From Alphaproteobacteria bacterium (GTDB lineage: Bacteria; Pseudomonadota; Alphaproteobacteria; RF32; CAG-239), in NCBI GenBank assembly GCA_017645485.1, contig JAGCOI010000165.1, positions 1 to 6,818 on the forward strand: a stretch of DNA of 6,818 nucleotides, in the 5' to 3' direction. Position 1 is the first letter of the stretch; each line of letters opens with the position of its first letter. Positions 1 through 5,022 of the stretch are shown here, one piece after another. Made by a program: the position numbers and the translations under genes. The notes under the pieces are model-generated. The model was given only the letters and a program-made list of their open reading frames with translations. It did not search any database and was not told where the DNA came from.

Positions 1-1
1 A

Positions 2-874
2 ACACAACCGAGTGATTACAATTTGGAAAATTCTTCGGTATGGAATGTGTTTAAACAGGTACCGGAATTTGCCGCGATTGAAGATAAGGTGAAAAAAGGA
101 TTGTCCACATTCGGTATTGCCCCCGAAAAAATTGCGGAATTAAAAGTTAAAGACTTTTGCTATATTATCAACGAAGAAATGCGCAATTCAAACAGCGGCG
201 GTGCGGCACGTGTTTTTAATGAAAGTTATAAAGCACGCAATACCAAGCGGTTTATTGGTGAAAACGAAGAAGAGTTCAGAGCCGGGTTGATGGCAATGCC
301 GGGCATTAAAAAAGAGTATGTGGAAACGCTTATCCGTGCAATGAAAAAAGGTATGACGGACTTAATAAAATATAAAGAAAACGGTGTGCCCGTTTTTAAG
401 CAAGAATGGGCAAATCAACCTGTTTTGGATGTGCATCACATTGTTAATATTAAAGATTCGGCAACAAAAGAAACACAAAATAAAAGTTGGACGAATATTA
501 ATGACTATGAGAATATGTGTTTTATCGTGCGCTATCCGCAACATGATGCAATGCATGCGCTTGAGCAGGATTTGCAAGGCAATTATCATGATGATGTTTT
601 TTATAACAGAAAAATAGGTAAAAGTACGTTTTATCGTATTCAACCGTCGGAAGGGGTGCGTTGTATGCTCGGTTTTCATAATATGATTTATGACCGCAAA
701 TTCTTAAATCTTTCCGAAAAAGAAAAAGCCGATATTAAGGAAAGAGCCGAAAAAGACGGGAATCGTATCAGCGGACATCACGGGCGTAACAATTGGCAGG
801 GACACCCCAGACATAATCCGTATGCTCGGCGCAGAGAATGGCAGAAAGAAAGATTTGATTATGTCGGACGTTGA
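2..874 (+). CDS. HNH-type nuclease domain protein, probable C-terminal part of a polymorphic toxin (5' end outside window)
   Basis: The reading frame is open to the left edge (codons T-Q-P-S-D-Y-N-L precede E-N-S-S). The only nearby start-like codon, TTG at 23, has no Shine-Dalgarno, so I treat the gene as 5'-truncated; about 290 residues are visible. Counting from the TTG, an alpha-helical-looking region (about 1-130) precedes an HNH-like signature: D136-V-H138-H139, then N164 in 'DYENM', then H174 and H178 in 'QHDAMH'. In His-Me finger nucleases the first His of such a motif is the general base and the others help bind metal. The C-terminus (240-283) is basic and rich in His, Arg and Asn, fitting nucleic-acid contact. 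The overlapping downstream gene is a SUKH-like immunity candidate, so a contact-dependent or secreted DNase toxin tip is the best inference. No delivery domain is visible because the N-terminus lies outside. It could instead be a phage or stand-alone HNH protein. Confidence 0.65.
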   Translation, partial: TQPSDYNLENSSVWNVFKQVPEFAAIEDKVKKGLSTFGIAPEKIAELKVKDFCYIINEEMRNSNSGGAARVFNESYKARNTKRFIGENEEEFRAGLMAMPGIKKEYVETLIRAMKKGMTDLIKYKENGVPVFKQEWANQPVLDVHHIVNIKDSATKETQNKSWTNINDYENMCFIVRYPQHDAMHALEQDLQGNYHDDVFYNRKIGKSTFYRIQPSEGVRCMLGFHNMIYDRKFLNLSEKEKADIKERAEKDGNRISGHHGRNNWQGHPRHNPYARRREWQKERFDYVGR

Positions 875-1268
875 GATATTAAAAGAACAAGTCGGATACA
901 ATAAACCGGCAAGTGAGGCCGAAATCCGTATTTGCAATTTGAAATTAAAACAGAATAAATTGCCAGAGATACCGAATGTATATATTGATTTGCTTAAAAC
1001 ATGCAACGGTTTTTCAAATGAAGATGCGCATATTTTCGGAGTGGAAATTAAAGACAATAATTGGTATAAAGATATGGCAGCTTTTAATGCGGCGTATTTT
1101 CATGACAGCGGGGCGGATTGGTTGATTTTGGGTGAGAGCGACTTCTTTTTCTTTGTTTATGACAGCGGGCAGAAGCAATATTATCTGGTTGACCGCGATA
1201 CATTGGAAGAAAAATATTCGGATGTGGAATTTATGCCGGTTTTAAGCGAGATTTTGCGCATTGAATAG
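861..1268 (+). CDS. SUKH (SMI1/KNR4) family protein, probable immunity protein to the upstream nuclease
   Basis: This 135-residue protein has no signal peptide and is predicted cytoplasmic. I chose ATG 861 (MSDVEILKEQ) over the in-frame ATG 822 because 861 follows a purine-rich stretch (AGAAAGAAAG at 843-852) at suitable spacing and overlaps the nuclease gene by only 14 nt. Family-like features are 'SEAEI...LPEIPNVYIDLLKTCNG' around residues 18-50 (the helix, 'LP..Y...L...NG' SUKH pattern), 'WLILGES' at 87-93, and a beta hairpin 'FFFFVYDSG...YYLVDRDT' at 95-114. SUKH proteins commonly act as immunity proteins that bind and block nuclease toxins encoded immediately upstream. The overlap suggests translational coupling, so antitoxin would be made with toxin. 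The protein is acidic, whereas the toxin tail is basic. Specific pairing with this HNH domain is inferred from position. Confidence 0.72.
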   Translation: MSDVEILKEQVGYNKPASEAEIRICNLKLKQNKLPEIPNVYIDLLKTCNGFSNEDAHIFGVEIKDNNWYKDMAAFNAAYFHDSGADWLILGESDFFFFVYDSGQKQYYLVDRDTLEEKYSDVEFMPVLSEILRIE

Positions 1269-1273
1269 CTGAT

Positions 1274-1720
1274 TTAAAATAAACGGGGGCAATCATCGGA
1301 GCCGAAAAATTCTTCGGTCATACGGACGGATTTGTCCGAAAATGCGGCGGTGCATTGTTTTGAGGGCGGAATATCCGAGCGACAATTTTGCCCGTCCCAC
1401 ACTTGTTGATTGGGGCAAACGCACATGTTAATGATGGCTCTTTTGCGTGAAAGTTCACCTGATTTGAAGGCATCTGATAATTGAGCAACCCTTAACTGAA
1501 CCTGTTTCCATGTGCCGCCCTGACTTTCGCAAATTTGAATAATTTTGATTTTTTGACACGATGTGCCGTTCCAGTAAGTGCCGTTTATGCACTTTGTTTC
1601 GGGTTTGTTTGAGCCGCACTTGACGCTTTGGGATTGTCCGTTTTCATCCAAATAAAAATCCAAACATAATGCCATGGAACAAGCAGGCCATAACATGAGC
1701 GCCAAAATAAATTTTTTCAT
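1274..1720 (-). CDS. Secreted cysteine-rich protein with C-x(n)-W-[ND]-G-xx-C repeats, function unknown
   Basis: This 148-residue protein starts at ATG 1720, with a good Shine-Dalgarno (AAAGGAAA, minus strand, 1725-1732). Residues 1-17 form a short signal peptide (MKK, then a hydrophobic stretch ending S-M-A), cleaved probably before L18. No proper lipobox is present (WPAC fits poorly), so a soluble exported product is likelier than a lipoprotein. The mature part has ten cysteines (19, 35, 44, 55, 64, 100, 102, 113, 123, 144), an even number that suggests disulfides formed outside the cytoplasm. Two stretches resemble each other: 'CINGTYWNGTSC' at 44-55 and 'CPNQQVWDGQNC' at 102-113. A more polar, helix-like segment (about 70-98) separates them. 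The gene converges on the SUKH-like gene with a 5-nt gap and no visible terminator between them. I do not recognise a named family; the repeats suggest a small extracellular binding module. Confidence 0.7.
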   Translation of the reverse strand: MKKFILALMLWPACSMALCLDFYLDENGQSQSVKCGSNKPETKCINGTYWNGTSCQKIKIIQICESQGGTWKQVQLRVAQLSDAFKSGELSRKRAIINMCVCPNQQVWDGQNCRSDIPPSKQCTAAFSDKSVRMTEEFFGSDDCPRLF

Positions 1721-1751
1721 GGTGTTTCCTTTAAGTTTGAAAATTTATTTG

Positions 1752-1780
1752 ATGTTAAGGCAGATAAAAAAAGATTGCAA
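1752..1780 (-). promoter_or_regulatory. Candidate sigma70-type promoter of the cysteine-rich protein gene
   Basis: On the minus strand, TTGCAA (1775-1780) and TAACAT (1752-1757) are separated by exactly 17 nt. A start near 1745 would give a leader of about 25 nt containing the Shine-Dalgarno at 1725-1732. The match to consensus is moderate and rests on sequence alone. Confidence 0.4.
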
Positions 1781-1781
1781 T

Positions 1782-1831
1782 AAAAAAACGCCGACCACGA
1801 GGGTAGGTTGTTTGTCAGCCCGTTTGAGGCG
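1782..1831 (-). terminator. Candidate terminator downstream of the APH-like gene
   Basis: On the minus strand a GC-richer segment bounded by CGCC (1828-1831) and GGCG (1789-1792) is followed directly by seven T residues (1782-1788). An inner GGG/CCC pairing can close a loop, but the middle of the stem is interrupted, so the structure is weaker than a textbook terminator. It lies about 80 nt after the kinase stop and just upstream of the next minus-strand promoter, a sensible place for a terminator. Confidence 0.4.
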
Positions 1832-1836
1832 ATTAT

Positions 1837-1855
1837 AAGTGTTTAACGTACACTT
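1837..1855. repeat. Short inverted repeat AAGTGT-N7-ACACTT
   Basis: This is a perfect 6-bp inverted repeat with a 7-nt loop (TTAACGT), in the gap between the kinase stop and the candidate terminator. It has no T-tract of its own. It may help stabilise the 3' end of the kinase transcript or be a binding site; nothing in the sequence decides between these. Confidence 0.35.
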
Positions 1856-1911
1856 TAGTAAGTTTACCGAAATGTAAAAAAAAACTATAACTTTTTCGTA
1901 TGACTGTAAAA

Positions 1912-2769
1912 TTAGATGAGATTCGCCTCATATTTATGACCGGCGGCAAATTGTATATTGTTTTGTTGATATAATTCACCGGTTATAATGTTTTTTTCTT
2001 GCATCATGCGCAGACAGCGGATTTTTTCCAAAAGAGCGGGAGAAACTTCATCTCCGGTACATTTATGAAACTCTCTCAATAATATGGTTGTTTGATTGTC
2101 ATCTAAATATCCGATGAGTTTACTTAAATCAAAATGATAGTTTGAAAAACCGGACATATTAAAATCAATAATACCATGAATATGGCCGTCTTCTTTCAGA
2201 ATGATATTATTAGCGTTGAAATCACCATGAATAAAGTGAAATTCCTGATTTTCCAATTCTTTTGTTAATGCAAACAATTCTTCGTTTTTTTGAATGTGAA
2301 AAGTATCGAGCAGTGTTTCTATTTGTGTGAAAATTCCAGATTGAGTGTCTTGTGGAAAATCTTTTGGATGAATATTTCTGGATTCCTGAATAAAGTTTAT
2401 ACAGTCCCGACAAAAATTCATATATTGTTGTTGTGTCATACCTTTCTTATTAAAATTGTTCAGTGTCTCTCCCTCAATAAATTTATGCATTGTAAAAAGA
2501 TGTCCGTTTTGTTCCAGAAGTTTTATATCGGGAATAGCAAATGAGGTTTTATTCTGAAGTTCTCTGCAAACTTCTTGTTCTTGTTTCAATAGACGACGAT
2601 TGATTATATCTTTTGAAAAACGGAATACAAATTTTTCTGTTCCCATATAGGCCACAATAACAGTGTTGGAATAACCAATATTGATATCTACGTGTGCATC
2701 ATGACAAAAAGAAGCAACAATCGCTCGTTGCTCATCTAATACTTTTTGATTGACAGGATAGTTTTTCAT
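1912..2769 (-). CDS. Aminoglycoside phosphotransferase (APH)-like small-molecule kinase
   Basis: This cytoplasmic protein of 285 residues from ATG 2769 (288 from the alternative ATG 2778) belongs to the APH/choline kinase-like fold. Numbered from ATG 2778, the N-lobe has 'EKFVFRF' (49-54) with an Arg where many kinases place the ATP-contacting residue, and a hinge-like 'TMHKFIEGETL' at 96-106. The catalytic loop is 'HFIHGDFNANNIIL' (181-194), with H184, catalytic D186 and metal-binding N191. The metal-binding 'IIDFNMSG' (203-210) has D205. Such proteins move phosphate from ATP or GTP to a hydroxyl on a small molecule (aminoglycosides, homoserine, choline, macrolides); the substrate cannot be read here and resistance should not be assumed. 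I prefer ATG 2769 because ATG 2778 lies inside the predicted -10 element and neither start has a Shine-Dalgarno. The gene is a single-gene unit with its own promoter and a candidate terminator. Confidence 0.85.
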   Translation of the reverse strand: MKNYPVNQKVLDEQRAIVASFCHDAHVDINIGYSNTVIVAYMGTEKFVFRFSKDIINRRLLKQEQEVCRELQNKTSFAIPDIKLLEQNGHLFTMHKFIEGETLNNFNKKGMTQQQYMNFCRDCINFIQESRNIHPKDFPQDTQSGIFTQIETLLDTFHIQKNEELFALTKELENQEFHFIHGDFNANNIILKEDGHIHGIIDFNMSGFSNYHFDLSKLIGYLDDNQTTILLREFHKCTGDEVSPALLEKIRCLRMMQEKNIITGELYQQNNIQFAAGHKYEANLI

Positions 2770-2772
2770 AAC

Positions 2773-2795
2773 AAGCATAATACTATAATATGCTT
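2773..2795. promoter_or_regulatory. Inverted-repeat candidate operator overlapping the APH-like gene promoter
   Basis: AAGCATAAT at 2773-2781 faces AATATGCTT at 2787-2795. The outer seven bases (AAGCATA/TATGCTT) pair perfectly and one position of the nine-base arms differs. The repeat covers the -10 element and part of the spacer, a position suited to repression. The same nine-base half-site occurs three times at the lysR/hydrolase gap, which suggests a shared regulator, although the spacing between half-sites differs (5 nt here, 7 nt there). Confidence 0.4.
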
Positions 2796-2805
2796 AAGAT
2801 GTCAA
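2777..2805 (-). promoter_or_regulatory. Promoter of the APH-like gene, probably leaderless
   Basis: On the minus strand, a perfect TTGACA -35 (2800-2805) is followed after exactly 17 nt by TATTAT (2777-2782). Only seven bases (2770-2776) separate the -10 from ATG 2769, so transcription would begin at or next to the A of the start codon. This agrees with the missing Shine-Dalgarno and decides the start choice. Confidence 0.6.
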
Positions 2806-2873
2806 CAGATATTGGATTGTATGGCAGATTTTCAAAACGCAGAGGGCGGACTTTCTAATCCGAACCGGTGGGG

Positions 2874-2901
2874 TTGACATTGAGTTGCGAAACGCTAAAA
2901 T
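2874..2901 (+). promoter_or_regulatory. Promoter-like sequence directed toward the 3' end of lysR (antisense)
   Basis: Perfect TTGACA (2874-2879), a 16-nt spacer and TAAAAT (2896-2901) match the sigma70 consensus at 11 of 12 positions. Transcription would begin near 2908, at the first base of the stem-loop, and continue antisense into lysR. No gene on the plus strand needs this promoter until 3979, so a small or antisense RNA is possible. Chance resemblance in AT-rich DNA is the alternative. Confidence 0.35.
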
Positions 2902-2907
2902 TTTTCA

Positions 2908-2933
2908 TGTTTAATCAGTGGGATGATTAAACA
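2908..2933. repeat. Perfect 10-bp stem-loop between lysR and the APH-like gene
   Basis: The arms TGTTTAATCA (2908-2917) and TGATTAAACA (2924-2933) are perfect reverse complements around a GTGGGA loop. It lies 29 nt past the lysR stop on the minus strand, and is followed there by TGAAAAATTTT rather than a clean T-run. It could be a weak lysR terminator, a protein-binding palindrome, or the 5' structure of a plus-strand transcript. Confidence 0.5.
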
Positions 2934-2962
2934 AATTAAAAAAATGTCCTATTTTATAAAAA

Positions 2963-3853
2963 TTATTTGCTGAATTTTTCCTGTAATTTTTGTAAGAACA
3001 GATTAGCCGCAGAAGAACGTACGGAAGATTTGTTCCAAACAATATTTAATTTTGCTTCCACTTTCGGTTCTAACGGACGAAAGCAAAGCGGGCTTTTATT
3101 GGAAGTATCAGCCAATTTATCCAAGGTTATTGCATATCCGATACCTGATTTAACCATTATGGCAGCATTAAATATTAAATTATATGTTGCAACGGTATTC
3201 AGGCTGTCAAACTGTCCGTGAAACCACTTAAGAAACTCATTATTTGATGATTTCTTTATCGCTTGGCGAGAATTTATCAAAGGCAAGCCTTTTAAGTCTT
3301 CAAGTTTGACTGATTTATATTGCGCCAACGGACAATCTTTACGCATCAAAACGCCCCATACATCAGCAACCGGCAAGGTAACACTATCATATTTTGATGT
3401 ATCGTTATGTTGCACCAAAAGACCGAAATCCAAAAGTTTCTTATCCAGCTTTTCCATAACATCTTCGGCATTACCGGAATAGAGATGGAATGTAATATTC
3501 GGGTGTGTGGTGCGTATTTCTTTGATAACATCCGCAACATATTCCATGGCATCAGTTTCGCCGCCACCGATATAAACATCGCCCCTAATGTCAACACCCG
3601 AAGAAATGATGTCCCTCTTGGTTTTATCAACCATTTCAATGATTTCTTCGGCACGGTCTTTTAGAAGTATACCTTCATCGGTCAGTGTGATTTTGTATTT
3701 TCCACGCACAAAAAGCTTTTGCTTGAGTTCATATTCCAAATCTTGCAACTGACGAGTTAAAGTCGGTTGGGTTAAATGCAAAGCATTAGCCGCAGCAGTA
3801 ATACTACCTTCACGGGCAACAGCTAAAAAATATTTCAAAACACGTATTTCCAT
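2963..3853 (-). CDS. LysR-type transcriptional regulator
   Basis: At 296 residues this is the usual LysR family length. The N-terminal winged helix-turn-helix (about 1-60) shows the standard pattern: 'LKYFLAVAREGSITAAANAL' (6-25), then the recognition helix 'TQPTLTRQLQDLE' (28-40), then 'LFVRGKYKITLTDEG' (47-61). A linker helix (62-85) leads to the two-lobed periplasmic-binding-like effector domain, whose first strand is 'RGDVYIGGGETDAM' (90-103). The protein is cytoplasmic and binds DNA as a tetramer in this family; the ligand is unknown. It is divergent from the hydrolase operon, with a 125-nt gap carrying a perfect palindrome of the T-N11-A type, so it very likely controls that operon and its own gene. 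The ATG at 3853 has no Shine-Dalgarno but sits six bases after a predicted -10, consistent with a leaderless mRNA. Confidence 0.92.
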   Translation of the reverse strand: MEIRVLKYFLAVAREGSITAAANALHLTQPTLTRQLQDLEYELKQKLFVRGKYKITLTDEGILLKDRAEEIIEMVDKTKRDIISSGVDIRGDVYIGGGETDAMEYVADVIKEIRTTHPNITFHLYSGNAEDVMEKLDKKLLDFGLLVQHNDTSKYDSVTLPVADVWGVLMRKDCPLAQYKSVKLEDLKGLPLINSRQAIKKSSNNEFLKWFHGQFDSLNTVATYNLIFNAAIMVKSGIGYAITLDKLADTSNKSPLCFRPLEPKVEAKLNIVWNKSSVRSSAANLFLQKLQEKFSK

Positions 3854-3858
3854 AAGGA

Positions 3859-3898
3859 AAGCATAATAAGATTAATTATGCTTGTCAAGCATAATTAA
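3859..3898. promoter_or_regulatory. LysR operator: perfect 27-bp palindrome plus a third half-site
   Basis: TTAATTATGCTTG (3872-3884), one T (3885) and CAAGCATAATTAA (3886-3898) form a perfect 13-bp inverted repeat. Its core TGCTTGTCAAGCA fits the T-N11-A LysR box. A third half-site AAGCATAAT at 3859-3867 pairs perfectly with ATTATGCTT at 3875-3883 across 7 nt. The palindrome centre is about 66 nt upstream of the start predicted for the hydrolase operon, the usual recognition-site position of LysR activators, and it covers the lysR promoter. Confidence 0.75.
3860..3888 (-). promoter_or_regulatory. lysR promoter, probably leaderless and overlapped by the operator
   Basis: On the minus strand, TTGACA (3883-3888) and TATGCT (3860-3865) are 17 nt apart, and six bases separate the -10 from ATG 3853. 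The -35 lies at the centre of the palindrome and the -10 lies within the flanking half-site, so the bound regulator would block RNA polymerase (autorepression). The -10 is only a 4 of 6 match; TATTAT (3863-3868) is better but leaves a 14-nt spacer. Confidence 0.45.
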
Positions 3899-3915
3899 AT
3901 ATTCAAAATAAGTAT

Positions 3916-3944
3916 TTGCTATGTAAAAATAAACATTTTATATT
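3916..3944 (+). promoter_or_regulatory. Promoter of the hydrolase operon
   Basis: TTGCTA (3916-3921), a 17-nt spacer and TATATT (3939-3944) predict a start near 3951 and a leader of about 28 nt. The -35 is imperfect, as expected of an activator-dependent promoter, and the upstream palindrome is in position for LysR activation. Confidence 0.5.
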
Positions 3945-3966
3945 GAAGATAAAGTAAATTAAACAT

Positions 3967-3972
3967 GGGAGA
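3967..3972 (+). promoter_or_regulatory. Ribosome binding site of the exported hydrolase gene
   Basis: GGGAGA lies six bases before ATG 3979. It is the strongest Shine-Dalgarno in the window and fixes the start, in contrast with the two minus-strand genes that lack one. Confidence 0.7.
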
Positions 3973-3978
3973 AAATTT

Positions 3979-5022
3979 ATGAAAATGAAAACATTATGTG
4001 CTTTGTCAATGACAGCTTTAGGTTTGGTCTTTGCCGCACCGGACAGCGCAAGTGCTGCTGAAGGTAACAATACAGAATGGGACAAGGTGTTTGCAAAGTC
4101 CGACAAGGTTGATGTGAAAAAAGTAACCTTTAAGAACAGATTCGGTATTGAGCTGGTAGGTGATTTGTATGAGCCGAAGAACAAACCGGAAGGCAAAATG
4201 CAGGCAATTGCAGTTTCCGGTCCATTTGGTGCGGTTAAAGAGCAATCTTCCGGACTTTATGCGCAGACCCTAGCAGAACGTGGTTTTGTAACCTTGGCGT
4301 TTGACCCGTCATTTACCGGTGAATCAGGTGGTGAAGTTCGTAATGTGGCAAGCCCCGATATTAACACTGATGATTTTAGTGCGGCAGTTGATTATTTAAC
4401 AACCCTGCCTGAAGTTGATGAAAACAAAATCGGTATTGTCGGCATCTGCGGTTGGGGTGGATTTGCTTTGAATGCGGCGGCTCAAGATACTCGTATTAAG
4501 GCAACCGTTACCAGCACAATGTATGATATGACAAGGGTTTCTGCCAAAGGTTACAATGACGCTATGTCTGCAGATGATTTGTATAAAATGCGTGAGGATT
4601 TGAACGCACAGCGCACCAAAGAAGCGCAAGGTGCACCGATTGCCGGAGCTCCCGGATTGCCGGATAAATTAACCGGTGAGGAACCTCAATTTATTCAAGA
4701 CTATTTCAATTATTACAAAACAAAACTCGGTTTCCATCCCCGTTCTATCAATTCCAACGGGCATTGGAATGTTACATCGGCATTATCTTTAATTACGCAA
4801 CCGATTTTGGCTTATGCTGACACTATCAAATCACCTGTCTTAATGTTACATGGTGAAAAAGCCCACAGCCGTTATTTTTCGGAAGATGCCTTCAAAAAGC
4901 TGACCGGTGACAACAAAGAACTGATGATTATTCCGAATGCGAATCATACCGATTTGTATTACAAAACGGATGTTATCCCGTTTGATAAAATGGAACAATT
5001 CTTTAAGACTAATTTGAAATAA
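3979..5022 (+). CDS. Exported alpha/beta hydrolase with cysteine nucleophile (dienelactone hydrolase-like)
   Basis: The 347-residue protein begins with a Sec signal peptide (MKMK, hydrophobic to about 20, cleavage after A-S-A at 24-26), so the enzyme acts outside the cytoplasm. The core is an alpha/beta hydrolase: early strand and oxyanion region 'AIAVSGPFGAVKEQ' (76-89), 'FVTLAFDPSFTGES' (103-116), and a nucleophile elbow G155-I-C157-G-W-G160-G161, where Cys replaces the common Ser of GxSxG as in dienelactone hydrolases. 'LMLHGEKAH' (289-297) comes in the position of the acidic triad residue (E293 is a candidate), and H323 in 'NANHTDLY' is the likely triad His. A lid-like insertion spans about 185-280. 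The substrate is unknown; esters, lactones or thioesters are possible. It is the first gene of a four-gene plus-strand operon divergent from lysR, and its TAA overlaps the next ATG by one base. Confidence 0.85.
   Translation: MKMKTLCALSMTALGLVFAAPDSASAAEGNNTEWDKVFAKSDKVDVKKVTFKNRFGIELVGDLYEPKNKPEGKMQAIAVSGPFGAVKEQSSGLYAQTLAERGFVTLAFDPSFTGESGGEVRNVASPDINTDDFSAAVDYLTTLPEVDENKIGIVGICGWGGFALNAAAQDTRIKATVTSTMYDMTRVSAKGYNDAMSADDLYKMREDLNAQRTKEAQGAPIAGAPGLPDKLTGEEPQFIQDYFNYYKTKLGFHPRSINSNGHWNVTSALSLITQPILAYADTIKSPVLMLHGEKAHSRYFSEDAFKKLTGDNKELMIIPNANHTDLYYKTDVIPFDKMEQFFKTNLK

Larger units (their letters stand above)
2770..2962. other. Intergenic region between lysR and the APH-like gene
   Basis: This 193-nt gap lies between two minus-strand genes. 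It contains the kinase promoter and inverted repeat at its left side, a GC-richer island at about 2835-2895 flanked by two copies of AAACGC (2835-2840, 2890-2895), a plus-strand promoter-like sequence (2874-2901), and a stem-loop (2908-2933). No convincing protein-coding gene is present; the only small plus-strand frames are 7-9 codons long. Confidence 0.6.

Noticed and set aside
704..1057. Minus-strand open frame across the nuclease/SUKH junction
   Set aside because: It is antisense to two better supported genes, has no ribosome site and resembles no known protein.
1302..1317. Hairpin CCGAA-N6-TTCGG as a terminator for the SUKH-like gene
   Set aside because: It lies within the coding 3' end of the convergent gene and lacks a following T-run on the plus strand.
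27..1318. 13-nt match (AAAATTCTTCGGT) near the left end and again near 1307
   Set aside because: It is short, lies in coding sequence of unrelated genes and shows no flanking similarity, so it gives no support for an attachment site.
1912..2769. Calling the kinase an aminoglycoside resistance gene
   Set aside because: The APH fold covers many housekeeping small-molecule kinases, and nothing in the sequence or context identifies an antibiotic substrate.
2838..2886. tRNA-like segment (GCGGACTTTCTAATCCG resembles an Arg UCU anticodon arm; the opposite strand has GGTTCGGATT resembling a T-loop)
   Set aside because: The anticodon loop would have eight bases, and no matching acceptor, D or T stems could be paired on either strand.
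3965..3982. Five-codon upstream frame ATG-GGA-GAA-AAT-TTA-TGA overlapping the hydrolase start
   Set aside because: It contains the Shine-Dalgarno of the real gene and has none of its own, so it is most likely chance.
3903..4196. Minus-strand open frame over the hydrolase promoter and signal peptide
   Set aside because: It overlaps a strongly supported gene with a clear start, and its composition reflects the opposite strand.
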